The translations under genes were made by a program, and so were the position numbers. Under the pieces are notes generated by a model. It was not told where the DNA came from, made no database searches, and saw nothing but the letters and a program-made list of their open reading frames with translations. A stretch of 64,000 nt of DNA from Mucilaginibacter cryoferens. GTDB lineage: Bacteria > Bacteroidota > Bacteroidia > Sphingobacteriales > Sphingobacteriaceae. How positions within the stretch are numbered: position 1 is the first letter of the stretch; each line of letters opens with the position of its first letter. The stretch covers positions 62,001 through 126,000 of the forward strand of contig NZ_JACHCR010000019.1 of NCBI RefSeq assembly GCF_014205845.1, read 5' to 3'. Shown here piece after piece: positions 17,544 to 26,720 of this stretch.

Positions 17544-19760
17544 CTACCTCGCTCCATCCCCCAGATACACTGCCAGGGCGTTGATCCTCCCTGCCACAAC
17601 ACCTATCTGCTGTTTTACCTCGTCCCAGTTGCGTTGCTCAATGGCTTCGCGAATGCCGGGGAGGGTTTTAACACCATAGCCGGTATAAAAACCGGGCGCA
17701 TAGATGGTATGCCTGTACCAACCGCGACGGGGCAAGCCTTCGGCAGCTAATAGCTGCTGCTCGGCCTGGTAAAGGAGTTTGTTTAGTTTATCGTGGTCGC
17801 CATCTTTTAGTACCGCGGTGCTCCAGTAAATGGCCAGTTTGTCGGCACTTTTCTTTAGTGAATCGAGGGCGCCGGTTAATGGTTTAAAATCGATATCGGG
17901 AACCGGAGATTTTGCTTCCGGTGCTTTGTATTGATGGGTTGGGTCGGCAGCAAGATTATAGTCGTTGGCTTTTATTAGTTGGTTATCTACGTTTGTTGCT
18001 TCGCGGGTATCGTCGGCCAGTTTGGTTAGTTCGGTAGCATATTTGCTGATGGTGGCCTGTAAGCTTCTGAAATCAAATGGCAATACATCAGCATCAGCCA
18101 TCCGCAATACCGAGTGACCTGCCGTTTGGGCCAAGGCTACACCGTATGCAAAATCCGGATCTTTAAAGCGTTTGTAATCATCAAACGAATCGTAAACAGA
18201 GTGATATTCGCCGCCGCCATCCTCGCCGCCAAAACCAAAATCGAGGGTAGGGATACCCAGGTGCTGTAAAAAAGAAGAAAAATCGGAACCCGAACCCAGG
18301 GCTTCCAGTTTTTGGCCCTTGCGCTCCAAAATTTCTTTTTTATCGCTGGTCGATTTTGCATTTACTAATTCCATGGCCTTTTTACGGTCGAACACGCTTA
18401 CTTTAGTTTGCGGATCGGTTATACCCTCGGTAACTTCATCAATAAAGCTTTCCAGCGCCTGTGAGCCGCCTGCGCCCAAAAAGCCACGGCCATTACTATC
18501 TGAGTTGATGTATACAACGGCCTTTTGTTGTAACTCTTTATCGTGTCCTTCTGCAAATTCGGTTGAGCCCAACAGTCCAGGTTCTTCACCATCCCAAGAA
18601 CAGTAGATGATGCTGCGTTTGGGTTTCCAACCGGTTTTAAGTAAATCGCCAAGTGCTTTGGTTTCCTCTATCATAGCGGCTTGTCCGCTTATGGGGTCGC
18701 CGGCGCCGTTAACCCAGGCATCGTGGTGGTTGCCGCGCATTACCCATTCGTTGGGGTAGGTTGATCCTTTTATTTTGGCTATTACATCATAGGCGGGTAC
18801 CATATCCCAGTTAAACTCGGTTTTAAGGTGCACCGTAGCTTTGCCGCCACCTATGTGGTAGGTTATAGGTAACGATCCTGCCCATCCATTGGGGGCCACC
18901 GGGCCATCCAGAGCAGCTAATAAAGGCTGTGCATCGTGGTAGCTGATAGGGAGCACGGGTATTTTTAATATAGTAACAGCATCTTTCCTATCTAAACGTT
19001 TGGCATTTTTGGTAGCGCCAACATCTGGCGTAAGCGGATCGCCGGGATAGATAACCATATCCATCACCGAACCACGCTGTACGCCAAACTCGTTTTTATA
19101 GGCCCCTTTGGGGTATACGTCACCTGCCGAGTAACCATCATCCGCTGGATCTGAGTAAATGATACAGCCAATTGCGCCGTGTTCATAAGCTACTTTGGGT
19201 TTAATGCCCCGCCAGGAGCGGCCGTATTTGGCAATTACAATTTTGCCCTTCACATCAATACCCATGGCTGCCAGTTTTATGTAATCGTCTGGCAAGCCAT
19301 AATTTACAAACACCAACGGTCCGTTTACGTCGCCATCCGCGCTCCACGCGTTATAAGTTGGCAGTTGATTGGGCTGGCCGGATGTTGCATCTTCGGCCAG
19401 TGCGGGTTCTTTTAATAACGCGGTATAGGTTGTTGGCCCGGTAAGTTCCAGTACCCTGGTTTTTGGTGTAGGGAACAGTACTGTATAGGTTTCTATATGT
19501 GCATCTAACCCATAGCTTTTATACATGGCTAAAATTTTATCGGCCACCACTTTACTCCCCGGCGAACCCACATTGTGCGGAAATGCCGACAGCGTTTTTA
19601 TTGTTTCGCCTATGCGCTGCGCGCTCAAAGCGGCATCAAACGCTTTTTCTGCTGTTATTTGTTTGGCAGATGATGCCGGTGTAAAACCGATCAACGCTTT
19701 TTGCTGTGCGAAACTGGTGGCCGACAGTGCCAGTAAACCAAGAGTAAGGGTCTTTTTCAT
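17544..19760 (-). CDS. Secreted M28 metallopeptidase (glutamate carboxypeptidase II-like)
   Basis: A 738-residue exported zinc exopeptidase. Signal peptide about residues 1-18 (GLLALSATSFAQ). A protease-associated (PA) domain lies around residues 120-260 (FVNYGLPDDYIKLAAMGIDVKGKIVIAKYG). The M28 catalytic domain follows, with di-zinc ligand motifs GNHHDAWVNGAGDPISG, SWDGEEPGLLGSTEF (catalytic and ligand Glu), INSDSNGRG and EYHSVYDSFDDY. A transferrin-receptor-like helical dimerization domain occupies the C-terminal 150 residues. This three-domain order is that of PSMA/GCPII homologues, which cleave C-terminal acidic or other residues from small peptides. All metal ligands appear present. The gene is single; the 3' side meets the REP cluster. 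Confidence 0.93.
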   Translation of the reverse strand: MKKTLTLGLLALSATSFAQQKALIGFTPASSAKQITAEKAFDAALSAQRIGETIKTLSAFPHNVGSPGSKVVADKILAMYKSYGLDAHIETYTVLFPTPKTRVLELTGPTTYTALLKEPALAEDATSGQPNQLPTYNAWSADGDVNGPLVFVNYGLPDDYIKLAAMGIDVKGKIVIAKYGRSWRGIKPKVAYEHGAIGCIIYSDPADDGYSAGDVYPKGAYKNEFGVQRGSVMDMVIYPGDPLTPDVGATKNAKRLDRKDAVTILKIPVLPISYHDAQPLLAALDGPVAPNGWAGSLPITYHIGGGKATVHLKTEFNWDMVPAYDVIAKIKGSTYPNEWVMRGNHHDAWVNGAGDPISGQAAMIEETKALGDLLKTGWKPKRSIIYCSWDGEEPGLLGSTEFAEGHDKELQQKAVVYINSDSNGRGFLGAGGSQALESFIDEVTEGITDPQTKVSVFDRKKAMELVNAKSTSDKKEILERKGQKLEALGSGSDFSSFLQHLGIPTLDFGFGGEDGGGEYHSVYDSFDDYKRFKDPDFAYGVALAQTAGHSVLRMADADVLPFDFRSLQATISKYATELTKLADDTREATNVDNQLIKANDYNLAADPTHQYKAPEAKSPVPDIDFKPLTGALDSLKKSADKLAIYWSTAVLKDGDHDKLNKLLYQAEQQLLAAEGLPRRGWYRHTIYAPGFYTGYGVKTLPGIREAIEQRNWDEVKQQIGVVAGRINALAVYLGDGAR

Positions 19761-19884
19761 TTATATTGTGATGGTGATGCGTGAAGATAATCAAAATATT
19801 TTCATCTGTTTCGCTGTCATTTGTCATTGGTTTTAATGTGGGTATGGCAGATAGGTATCTGTTATTGTAAATACTACAAAACAA

Positions 19885-19915
19885 AACCGGCCTCTCTATT
19901 GAAGAAAGGCCGGTT
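19885..19915 (-). terminator. Terminator after the polysaccharide deacetylase gene
   Basis: A 9-bp GC-rich stem (AACCGGCCT / AGGCCGGTT) with a 13-nt loop. On the minus strand it is followed by TTGTTTTGTAG. It lies 42 nt past the deacetylase stop codon. Confidence 0.75.
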
Positions 19916-19956
19916 AAATATCTTGCTCAAAAGCTGCCCTTTCGGGACTTAGGCTT

Positions 19957-20832
19957 TTAGAAGCTGCTTCGTACGCTGTGCGCAAAAGTTTTAGTGGTCC
20001 AGTAACCGCTATCTAATATACGGCGTACGGTCATTAGTGGATAATCAGGGTCGCGTTTGTCTGCTAACTGGAAAGCCATTTTAAAACCTCTTTTCTGAAT
20101 TTCGGGGAGAACTGGTTTTTTCCATACACCAAACGGGTAAGCAAAATATTCCATTTTTTTACCGGTAATTTCTTCCAGTTTTTTTGTTGGTTTATCTATC
20201 TGGGTAACCCAGTCATCAACCGGTCTGTTGGTTACTTTGCCGTTTTTACCTATGATCTTTAATACGGAATTGTGTGAGTATTTATCAACGCGGTGGTGAT
20301 CCCAGGTGTGGCTGGCTACTACGTTGCCCTCGTCTGATAGTTTTTTAACCATATCTGCCGTCATATAATGCGGGCGGCCTATTGATACGGTCATCACAAA
20401 ATAAACGCCTTTAAAGCCGTATTTCTTTAGTGTAGGATTGGCAATTGTAAACTGATCAAGGTCGGTATCATCAAACGTAAGCATGATGGGTTTTTTCGGC
20501 AGCGGAGCACCTGTTGTAAGGTAAGCATACAACTGATCTGGCAATATGGTATGGTAACCGCTATCGGCCAATAGTTTAATATGTTCTTTAAACGCGGCTA
20601 TCTGTATAATATAATCTTTGGCGCTTTTCGAGTCGGTAGATTTCCAATCGCGTATCTGGTGGTAGCAAATAACCGGCACTTGCTTACGGGCCATAATGGC
20701 GGCATTATCGGGCGTTTTAATGGCTGTAGGTGCAACAGCGGCTGTGCCTGTTGATTTATCGGTTGGTTTACCCTGGCATGACAAGGTGCTTAATGCACAA
20801 ACTGTCAACCATACAAAAGCGTGTTTAATCAT
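19957..20832 (-). CDS. Polysaccharide deacetylase family lipoprotein
   Basis: A 291-residue exported protein with a lipobox-like signal (VCALSTLSC, Cys near residue 19), so likely anchored in a membrane. The NodB homology domain shows PVICYHQIRDW (start), MLTFDDTDLDQF (catalytic Asp-Asp pair), SHTWDHHRVD (metal-binding H-x3-H) and YFAYPFGVW. These are the CE4 motifs of metal-dependent deacetylases that act on N-acetyl or O-acetyl groups of glycans such as peptidoglycan or exopolysaccharide. The segment after YHQI contains TILPDQLYAYLT, typical of the PgaB/IcaB side of the family. The substrate is unknown. The neighbouring lipoprotein and exported oxidoreductase genes are on the same strand. 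Confidence 0.9.
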   Translation of the reverse strand: MIKHAFVWLTVCALSTLSCQGKPTDKSTGTAAVAPTAIKTPDNAAIMARKQVPVICYHQIRDWKSTDSKSAKDYIIQIAAFKEHIKLLADSGYHTILPDQLYAYLTTGAPLPKKPIMLTFDDTDLDQFTIANPTLKKYGFKGVYFVMTVSIGRPHYMTADMVKKLSDEGNVVASHTWDHHRVDKYSHNSVLKIIGKNGKVTNRPVDDWVTQIDKPTKKLEEITGKKMEYFAYPFGVWKKPVLPEIQKRGFKMAFQLADKRDPDYPLMTVRRILDSGYWTTKTFAHSVRSSF

Positions 20833-20958
20833 GGTATATGATGATTTTTTTAATTAATTGAACAACGGCGAAATTAACATAAATATATTTTATGCCGTTG
20901 CCGATGGTAAATAAAATTAATTTATACTTTAACTATAGTGGGGAGGTAAGGATGTTTA

Positions 20959-21843
20959 TTATTTGTTTTTATCGATGATCTGTTTTAAACCAGGTTCGCA
21001 GGTTAACAGGTGCCAGCCGCCAAATACTACAAATACTTTGTTGTGAATCTTTAACAGTGAATCGATGGTAGACAGTAAGTGTTGGTCCCTTATTTGTTTA
21101 GAAGCCCGGCCAATTTCCTGGAATTTTCCTTTCGGATCAAACGGATTGGTTGGCTCCAGTTCACGGATATTGAAAGGTCTGTTCAATAGTTTTTGGTAGT
21201 TGGCTTCGTAAAATGCTAAAGTTTGTTGATGTGGGGTTAGTTTAACGCCACCGGTTTTCATGATGTAGCTTTTGATAAATTGGGCATAGCTTTTTTTAAA
21301 AGCAGCGGTATCATCGGCTTCTTGCGGGCTTAATCCCCACATAAATCGTTCGGTAGCTATGTAGGCTAAAAACTCGCCGGGCGTATATTGTTTTAAGAGT
21401 TGTTTAAATTCTAAACTATCGGTCATATCGCCGTTTACAGTTTTAATTTTTAAACTATCGGCCAAAATTTTGGTTAGGCCAATTTCGCCGTCTTTGAGTA
21501 GTGCGGCCTGTTTTGATGCAAATTTCTTGTTTGAAACGTCGCCTCCCTCATTTACACATACATCAGGCTTAAACTCAAAAAAGGCTTTTTCAATTCCCGC
21601 GTACATTGGGTCGTCTATTTTATTTTTATCCACATGGTTTACGCCACAAAAAACAATGTGCTTTTTTGAGTTTTCAAACCTCAATATATAAGGGTTACTC
21701 GGTAGGTGACCGGCGGCATCTAGTTTAATATCCAGATAGCTAATTGTTGGATAAATATGTGCTGGAGGAGGAGCTTTTTTGCCACTGCCGCCGCAGCTCC
21801 ATAAAATAACAATAAATAAAAGCAGCAATGCAAAACCTTTCAT
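20959..21843 (-). CDS. Lipoprotein with TraB/ChaN-like (Tiki/EreA) fold
   Basis: A 294-residue protein with a lipoprotein signal (LLLFIVILWSCGGSG, Cys about residue 17). The pattern FCGVNHVDK, then a lone glutamate (VNEGGD), and near the C-terminus RDQHLLSTIDSLL followed by FVVFGGWHLLTCEPGL, matches the scattered H/E/R-H residues of the TraB/GumN, ChaN and EreA superfamily. Members include the metal-dependent protease Tiki and haem-binding ChaN. This is recognition of a pattern, not a proven hit. It lies 42 bp downstream of the exported Gfo/Idh/MocA gene on the same strand and may be co-transcribed. Function unknown. Confidence 0.55.
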   Translation of the reverse strand: MKGFALLLLFIVILWSCGGSGKKAPPPAHIYPTISYLDIKLDAAGHLPSNPYILRFENSKKHIVFCGVNHVDKNKIDDPMYAGIEKAFFEFKPDVCVNEGGDVSNKKFASKQAALLKDGEIGLTKILADSLKIKTVNGDMTDSLEFKQLLKQYTPGEFLAYIATERFMWGLSPQEADDTAAFKKSYAQFIKSYIMKTGGVKLTPHQQTLAFYEANYQKLLNRPFNIRELEPTNPFDPKGKFQEIGRASKQIRDQHLLSTIDSLLKIHNKVFVVFGGWHLLTCEPGLKQIIDKNK

Positions 21844-21885
21844 TTTTTTGTCTTAACTCTTGATTCTAACTTCTTCACTCTCCGT

Positions 21886-23115
21886 TTAAAGAACTATCCT
21901 TTTGCCTTCCTTTATAGATCTTTTAGCTGCGTCCAGTATCTGCATCACAATCATATTGTATTTTAAAGACGAGCGGTCGTGGCCAGATTTCATTGGGTTT
22001 TTGAGGGCGGCTGTAAAATAAGGCACAGGGGCATCCGCGGGCGATGGCAGGGCCGGGGCTTTAAAGCTGTGCACACTATTGTTTACCTTCACTTCCAGGC
22101 TATCTTTATCAAATGTATGGATATAACCTTTGGCTCCAAACACCTCCATATCTTTTATGCCGTAAGGCCAGGCCCACGAGGCTTCTATCATACCGGTGGC
22201 GTTGGGATATTCTACAATAATAGTGGCATCGTCCTCAACCTTTGGATATACATTAGGTTTATAATGCCTCGCTATAGCGGTTACCGCAATGGGTTTTTGG
22301 CCCTGCATCAGCCATGTCATCATATCGGCACCGTAGCAGCCAAAATCGTTTAACGCGCCTGCACCGTTAAGCAGCGGATCTGTAAGCCAGGCTAAAAAAT
22401 CCTCGCTGCAACCAATTTCGCGCGGACCTTGATGGCCGTCGTGAAATACCATTTTACGTATTACGCCAATACTATCGGTTTTTATGGTATTATAAGCAGT
22501 TTGTACCGATGGATACCAGCTAGTTTCGTAATTAGTAAGCAGGTTGATATAATATTTGAGCGCTAAAAACTCCATGCGTTTGGCCTGATCGAGCGTGGCG
22601 GCCAAAGGCTTTTCAACCATTACCGAAATGCCCAACGGCGCGCATGTTTCAACTACATCTACATGTTTGCCAACGGCGTTATAACCTAATACAATTACCG
22701 GTTTGCGGGCAACACACATGCTTTTCAGATCTTCAAAAAACAACGAATCGGGCACGCCGTACATTTTGCCATATTTGGCCCATAGCTTTTTATCGGGCTC
22801 GGCAATGCCCACAATGTTTACGTTACCGTTGCGGTACTCGTTTAGTATCAGGTGGATATGATCGTGGTTTAGGCCGGCTATGCCTACTTTTGGCCCGGTG
22901 GCTATTTTTTTCACCGGGACGGTGTCCTTTTTTGCTAAAGCGGTATCCTTTCCCAGCTTTTTGGCTGTATCGGCAGGCAGGGCCAAAGGCTTGGTTGGTG
23001 CCAGCGGCAAAGTAGGGGTTGGTATGGTAGTTTGCGCTTTGGTTGCTGCGGTAAAGCCTATTAATACAATAGAGGCCAAAAATAATTTAAGGCCGCGTTT
23101 TACTGTTGTTCTCAT
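21886..23115 (-). CDS. Exported Gfo/Idh/MocA family oxidoreductase
   Basis: A 409-residue protein. Residues 1-28 form a signal peptide (LFLASIVLIGFTAATKAQ); a Pro/Lys-rich linker to about residue 75 follows. The Rossmann domain then begins KVGIAGLNHDHIHLILNEY, in which the usual GxGxxG is replaced by GLNHDH, a variant seen in secreted members. The EKP-type motif is present (VMVEKPLAATLDQAKRME), and the C-terminal alpha/beta domain shows DFGCYGADMMTWLMQG. The family oxidises or reduces sugars with NAD(P) and often keeps its cofactor bound when exported. Substrate unknown. It is upstream of the TraB-like lipoprotein and 35 bp after the ruvB stop. Confidence 0.87.
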   Translation of the reverse strand: MRTTVKRGLKLFLASIVLIGFTAATKAQTTIPTPTLPLAPTKPLALPADTAKKLGKDTALAKKDTVPVKKIATGPKVGIAGLNHDHIHLILNEYRNGNVNIVGIAEPDKKLWAKYGKMYGVPDSLFFEDLKSMCVARKPVIVLGYNAVGKHVDVVETCAPLGISVMVEKPLAATLDQAKRMEFLALKYYINLLTNYETSWYPSVQTAYNTIKTDSIGVIRKMVFHDGHQGPREIGCSEDFLAWLTDPLLNGAGALNDFGCYGADMMTWLMQGQKPIAVTAIARHYKPNVYPKVEDDATIIVEYPNATGMIEASWAWPYGIKDMEVFGAKGYIHTFDKDSLEVKVNNSVHSFKAPALPSPADAPVPYFTAALKNPMKSGHDRSSLKYNMIVMQILDAAKRSIKEGKRIVL

Positions 23116-23150
23116 GGTTTATAATCGGTGGATTGTAATATACAAGTTTA

Positions 23151-24173
23151 TTAAAATAACGACTGGTTGCCTCCTAGTTTTATTTTACCCAAATGCTTAT
23201 AGGCACTTTCGGTACACTCGCGGCCACGGGCTGTGCGCATTAAAAAGCCTTCCTGTATTAAAAATGGCTCATAAACTTCTTCAATGGTTCCCTCATCTTC
23301 GCCCACAGCGGTGGCAATAGTTTTTAAACCAACCGGGCCTCCTTTAAATTTATCAATAATGGTTACCAGTATCTTGTTATCCATCTCGTCTAATCCATGC
23401 TCATCTACATTAAGGGCGTTAAGCGCGTATTTGGCAATTTCGGTATCTATGTTTCCGTCGCCTTTTATCTGGGCAAAATCGCGGGTACGGCGTAGCAGGG
23501 CATTGGCAATACGCGGGGTGCCACGGCTGCGGCGTGCAATTTCATAAGCGCCTTCATCAGTAATAGGGGTTTTTAGTATTGATGAGGAGCGTAGTACTAT
23601 AGTGGTTAATAATTTAGCATCGTAGTATTCCAGGCGGGAGTTGATACCAAACCTGGCCCTCAAGGGTGCCGTAAGTAATCCCGAACGGGTAGTTGCGCCA
23701 ACAAGGGTGAAAGGGTTTAGCGAGATTTGGACCGAACGGGCATTAGGGCCGCTCTCCAGCATAATATCTATCTTAAAATCTTCCATGGCCGAGTATAAAT
23801 ACTCTTCAACCAGGGGGCTGAGCCTGTGAATCTCGTCAATAAACAGTATGTCGCCGGTTTCTAAATTGGTAAGTAAGCCTGCAAGGTCGCCGGGTTTATC
23901 TAATACCGGACCCGAGGTTATTTTAATACCCACGCCCATCTCGTTGGCTATAATATGCGATAGGGTGGTTTTGCCCAGACCCGGAGGGCCGTGCAGCAAT
24001 ACGTGGTCAAGTGCCTCACCGCGTTGGCGGGCAGCCTGTACAAATATTTTTAAGTTAGCTAATATTTTATGCTGACCGGTAAAATCCTCAAATTGCTGCG
24101 GACGTAAAACTTTTTCGATATCACGTTCGGTACTATTGAGACGTTCCGGTGCCGGATCAAGGTGCTCATTCAT
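23151..24173 (-). CDS. ruvB: Holliday junction branch migration DNA helicase RuvB
   Basis: About 340 residues, full length. AAA+ motor that drives branch migration with RuvA and supports RuvC resolution. Walker A is [12 protein letters not shown], Walker B is [12 protein letters not shown], sensor 1 is [20 protein letters not shown], sensor 2 region is [20 protein letters not shown], and the winged-helix C-terminal domain ends [16 protein letters not shown]. The frame opens at a TTG at 24179, but the ATG at 24173 ([15 protein letters not shown]) is the accepted type of start. No ruvA or ruvC is adjacent, as is usual in Bacteroidota. A long inverted repeat lies just upstream. Confidence 0.97.
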   Translation of the reverse strand: MNEHLDPAPERLNSTERDIEKVLRPQQFEDFTGQHKILANLKIFVQAARQRGEALDHVLLHGPPGLGKTTLSHIIANEMGVGIKITSGPVLDKPGDLAGLLTNLETGDILFIDEIHRLSPLVEEYLYSAMEDFKIDIMLESGPNARSVQISLNPFTLVGATTRSGLLTAPLRARFGINSRLEYYDAKLLTTIVLRSSSILKTPITDEGAYEIARRSRGTPRIANALLRRTRDFAQIKGDGNIDTEIAKYALNALNVDEHGLDEMDNKILVTIIDKFKGGPVGLKTIATAVGEDEGTIEEVYEPFLIQEGFLMRTARGRECTESAYKHLGKIKLGGNQSLF

Positions 24174-24199
24174 TACCAACGAAATTAGTTTTTTTAATT

Positions 24200-24312
24200 A
24201 GATTTGAGAGGTGAGATATGAGATATGAGACAGATTTTTTACATATTGAGAAAGGAGATAAATTGCAATTGATGCTTTTTATCTCACATCTCATATCTCA
24301 CCTCTCAAATCT
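24200..24312. repeat. Perfect 24-bp word-like inverted repeat
   Basis: Arms at 24200-24223 (AGATTTGAGAGGTGAGATAT then GAGA) and 24289-24312 are exact reverse complements. They are built from repeated GAGATATGAGA words, with a further GATATGAGA after the left arm. The right arm overlaps the stop codon of the glycosyltransferase. It probably acts as a terminator or is a dispersed palindrome. Confidence 0.8.
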
Positions 24313-25042
24313 ATCCTTCCGGATACTTCCTGAAAATACTGTTGATCTTCATTTTTATCACCCCAAAAATAGCTTCACCAAATATGCCCGACGACATTTT
24401 GGAGGTGCCGAGGGTGCGGTTGATGAATATAATGGGCACTTCTACCAGTTTAAAGCCATGTTTAACCGTGGTATATTTCATTTCGATTTGAAAAGCGTAG
24501 CCTACAAATTTTATTTTATCGAGTTGTATGGTTTCCAGTACTTTACGTTTATAGCACATAAACCCGGCCGTTGAATCGGCAACATCTATCCCTGTAATAA
24601 AACGAACATACACCGATGCAAAATAGCTCATAAGCACCCGGCTCATAGGCCAGTTTACCACATTAACACCGGTGCTGTAACGCGATCCTATGGATGCATC
24701 GGCGCCATCTATACAGGCCTGTCGCAGTTTTAGCAAATCATCCGGGTTGTGCGAAAAATCGGCATCCATTTCAAAAACATAGTCGTAATGGCGCTCAATT
24801 GCCCATTTAAAACCATGGATGTAGGCGGTACCCAAGCCTTGTTTCCCGGCGCGTTCTACCATAAAAAGCTGCTCGGGATATACGTTCATTAAGTTTTTAA
24901 CGATGAGGTTGGTGCCATCGGGCGAGCCATCATCGATAATGAGCAAATGAAAATCATGCGGAAGGGAAAATACCTTGCGTATCATTCGCTCGATATTTTC
25001 CTTCTCGTTATAGGTCGGAATAATTACAATACTATCAGGCAC
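24311..25042 (-). CDS. GT2 family polyprenol monophosphomannose synthase-like glycosyltransferase
   Basis: A 243-residue cytoplasmic or membrane-associated enzyme. It starts SIVIIPTYNEKENIERMIRKV, with the nucleotide-binding IIDDGSPDGT and the DxD-type metal motif EMDADFSHNPDDL. Later it has ADSTAGFMCYKRKVLE and FVGYAFQIEMKY, typical of dolichol-phosphate mannose synthase (DPM1) relatives. Such enzymes transfer mannose or another sugar from a nucleotide sugar to a polyprenyl phosphate. No C-terminal membrane helices are present, so it is of the short DPM1 type. The start is GTG at 25042, since no in-frame ATG precedes the nucleotide-binding strand. The stop codon lies in a palindromic repeat. 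Confidence 0.92.
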   Translation of the reverse strand: MPDSIVIIPTYNEKENIERMIRKVFSLPHDFHLLIIDDGSPDGTNLIVKNLMNVYPEQLFMVERAGKQGLGTAYIHGFKWAIERHYDYVFEMDADFSHNPDDLLKLRQACIDGADASIGSRYSTGVNVVNWPMSRVLMSYFASVYVRFITGIDVADSTAGFMCYKRKVLETIQLDKIKFVGYAFQIEMKYTTVKHGFKLVEVPIIFINRTLGTSKMSSGIFGEAIFGVIKMKINSIFRKYPEG

Positions 25043-25093
25043 GTATATTAATATCAGTGTTTAATGAAATAAAACACAAAACAACAAATTTTA

Positions 25094-26593
25094 TTATACA
25101 ATTGGGGTATCCGGATGAATTGGAGTTACTTTATTATCCTGAATATTCAATCCCTTAGCTAAAACATCGTCTACCAGGTAAGCTTTTTCTTTAAGCCTTG
25201 GGCTTACAAAAAGGAATATTACAAAGAAACCAAGGCAGATTTCTACAAACAGCCAAAAGAATGATGCTCCTGTGTAGCGTGCAAAATAACCATGTGCGCT
25301 AATGCTGTTATTTACAATAGTGTTAAAGAATGATCCTACCGAATAGGTAAAGTACCAGATAGCCGTCATTGTACTTTTCATAGATACAGGCGATTGGGTA
25401 TATGCGTACTCTAAACCCACCAGTGAAACTAAAACCTCGCCTGCCGATAATACCAGGTAGGCCAATATTTGCCACCAAACAGATGGGTGTAAACCATTAT
25501 CAACTTTTTCCTGCAATAAAGCGATGATCACAAAACTACCTGCGGTAACCAATAAGCCAAAGCCAATTTTGCGAAGTGGGGTAAGTTTTAAACCCAGTTT
25601 TGTTGCCAAAGGGTATAAAACAAAGTTGAACAGTGGTATCATAGCCAACAGAAACACCGCGTTAACGGTTTGTATTTGCGAAGGCAGAATATGCCAGCCA
25701 AAAATACCCAGGCTAAGGTCAAGCTGGGTTGATTGTAACACCCACTCGGCACTATTCATATCCCATAACGACCAAAATACGGGGATAAAGGCAAACACGG
25801 CCATAACGCGCCATACTGCTTTAATACCATCAACTTTTTCGTATCCGTATTTAGTTTCGGCTTGCTCCCAGGCTGCTTTGCCCGGTTCTTTTGGGTTGAT
25901 CTTACATCGCAAGGTATATAAACTCACCGATACAAAATTAGCTTTGTTAATACCCTTTGCCGGTAGCTTTACGTAGCTTTTTCTGCCCGAGAAAAATATT
26001 GCAGTAGCCAGGGCCATTAATATGCCCGGTACGCCAAATGCCCATGCGGCGCCAAATTTATCGTAAATTAAAGGGATAAGGAATAAACTAACCATAGAGC
26101 CGGCATTGATACTGAAATAAAACCAGCTGTAAATGGTACTCATCAAGTGCTGGTTGCTATGATCAAACTGATCGCCAACGTTGGCAGATACGCATGATTT
26201 AATAGCGCCTGCCGAAAAGGCTATAATAATTAAGCCGGTTTGGAAACCGGCCAGGTTAGCGTCAAACATCGATAATAAAAAGTGTCCTACGGTGTAAATA
26301 AGCGAACCGATAAGGATAACGCGGTATTTGCCAAAAAACCAATCGGCAAGTATAGCGCCAAGGAGGGGAGTAGCATAAACCAGGGTAGAGAACATGTGGT
26401 TGATGCTGTTGGAGTGTGCATTAGCTTCAACAGAATTTTCGTGGCTAAAAAACTGGTGGACCAAAAAAACGGCGAGGATGCTCCGCATTCCATAAAAACT
26501 GAAACGCTCTGCAAACTCATTGCCTATAATGAAAGGTACGGATCTGGGAATTTTGCCAATTGATCGTGATTGTGCTGCTGTTTTTTCTTGCAT
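25094..26593 (-). CDS. POT/PTR2 family proton-dependent peptide transporter
   Basis: A 499-residue inner-membrane protein with 12-14 hydrophobic helices. The POT signature near the N-terminus is present: NEFAERFSFYGMRSIL (the ExxERFxYYG motif that couples protons). A second conserved element, IYSWFYFSINAGSMVSLFLIPLIYD, corresponds to the PTR2 family signature region. It imports di- and tripeptides with protons. The gene is a single transcription unit or follows the 26721-27647 gene at 127 bp. No substrate detail can be read. It fits well with the two secreted peptidases in the window as part of peptide scavenging, an inference only. Confidence 0.92.
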   Translation of the reverse strand: MQEKTAAQSRSIGKIPRSVPFIIGNEFAERFSFYGMRSILAVFLVHQFFSHENSVEANAHSNSINHMFSTLVYATPLLGAILADWFFGKYRVILIGSLIYTVGHFLLSMFDANLAGFQTGLIIIAFSAGAIKSCVSANVGDQFDHSNQHLMSTIYSWFYFSINAGSMVSLFLIPLIYDKFGAAWAFGVPGILMALATAIFFSGRKSYVKLPAKGINKANFVSVSLYTLRCKINPKEPGKAAWEQAETKYGYEKVDGIKAVWRVMAVFAFIPVFWSLWDMNSAEWVLQSTQLDLSLGIFGWHILPSQIQTVNAVFLLAMIPLFNFVLYPLATKLGLKLTPLRKIGFGLLVTAGSFVIIALLQEKVDNGLHPSVWWQILAYLVLSAGEVLVSLVGLEYAYTQSPVSMKSTMTAIWYFTYSVGSFFNTIVNNSISAHGYFARYTGASFFWLFVEICLGFFVIFLFVSPRLKEKAYLVDDVLAKGLNIQDNKVTPIHPDTPIV

Positions 26594-26720
26594 TTAGTTG
26601 TCAACTTAAAGTTGCTAAAGTAGTATAAATCTTTTAAATCAGAATTTAATACCTGTACGGTTACAAAATATGAGTGGATTGTTTTGATTATTAGCCCCTA
26701 ACGTGGCTATAATTCTAAAC

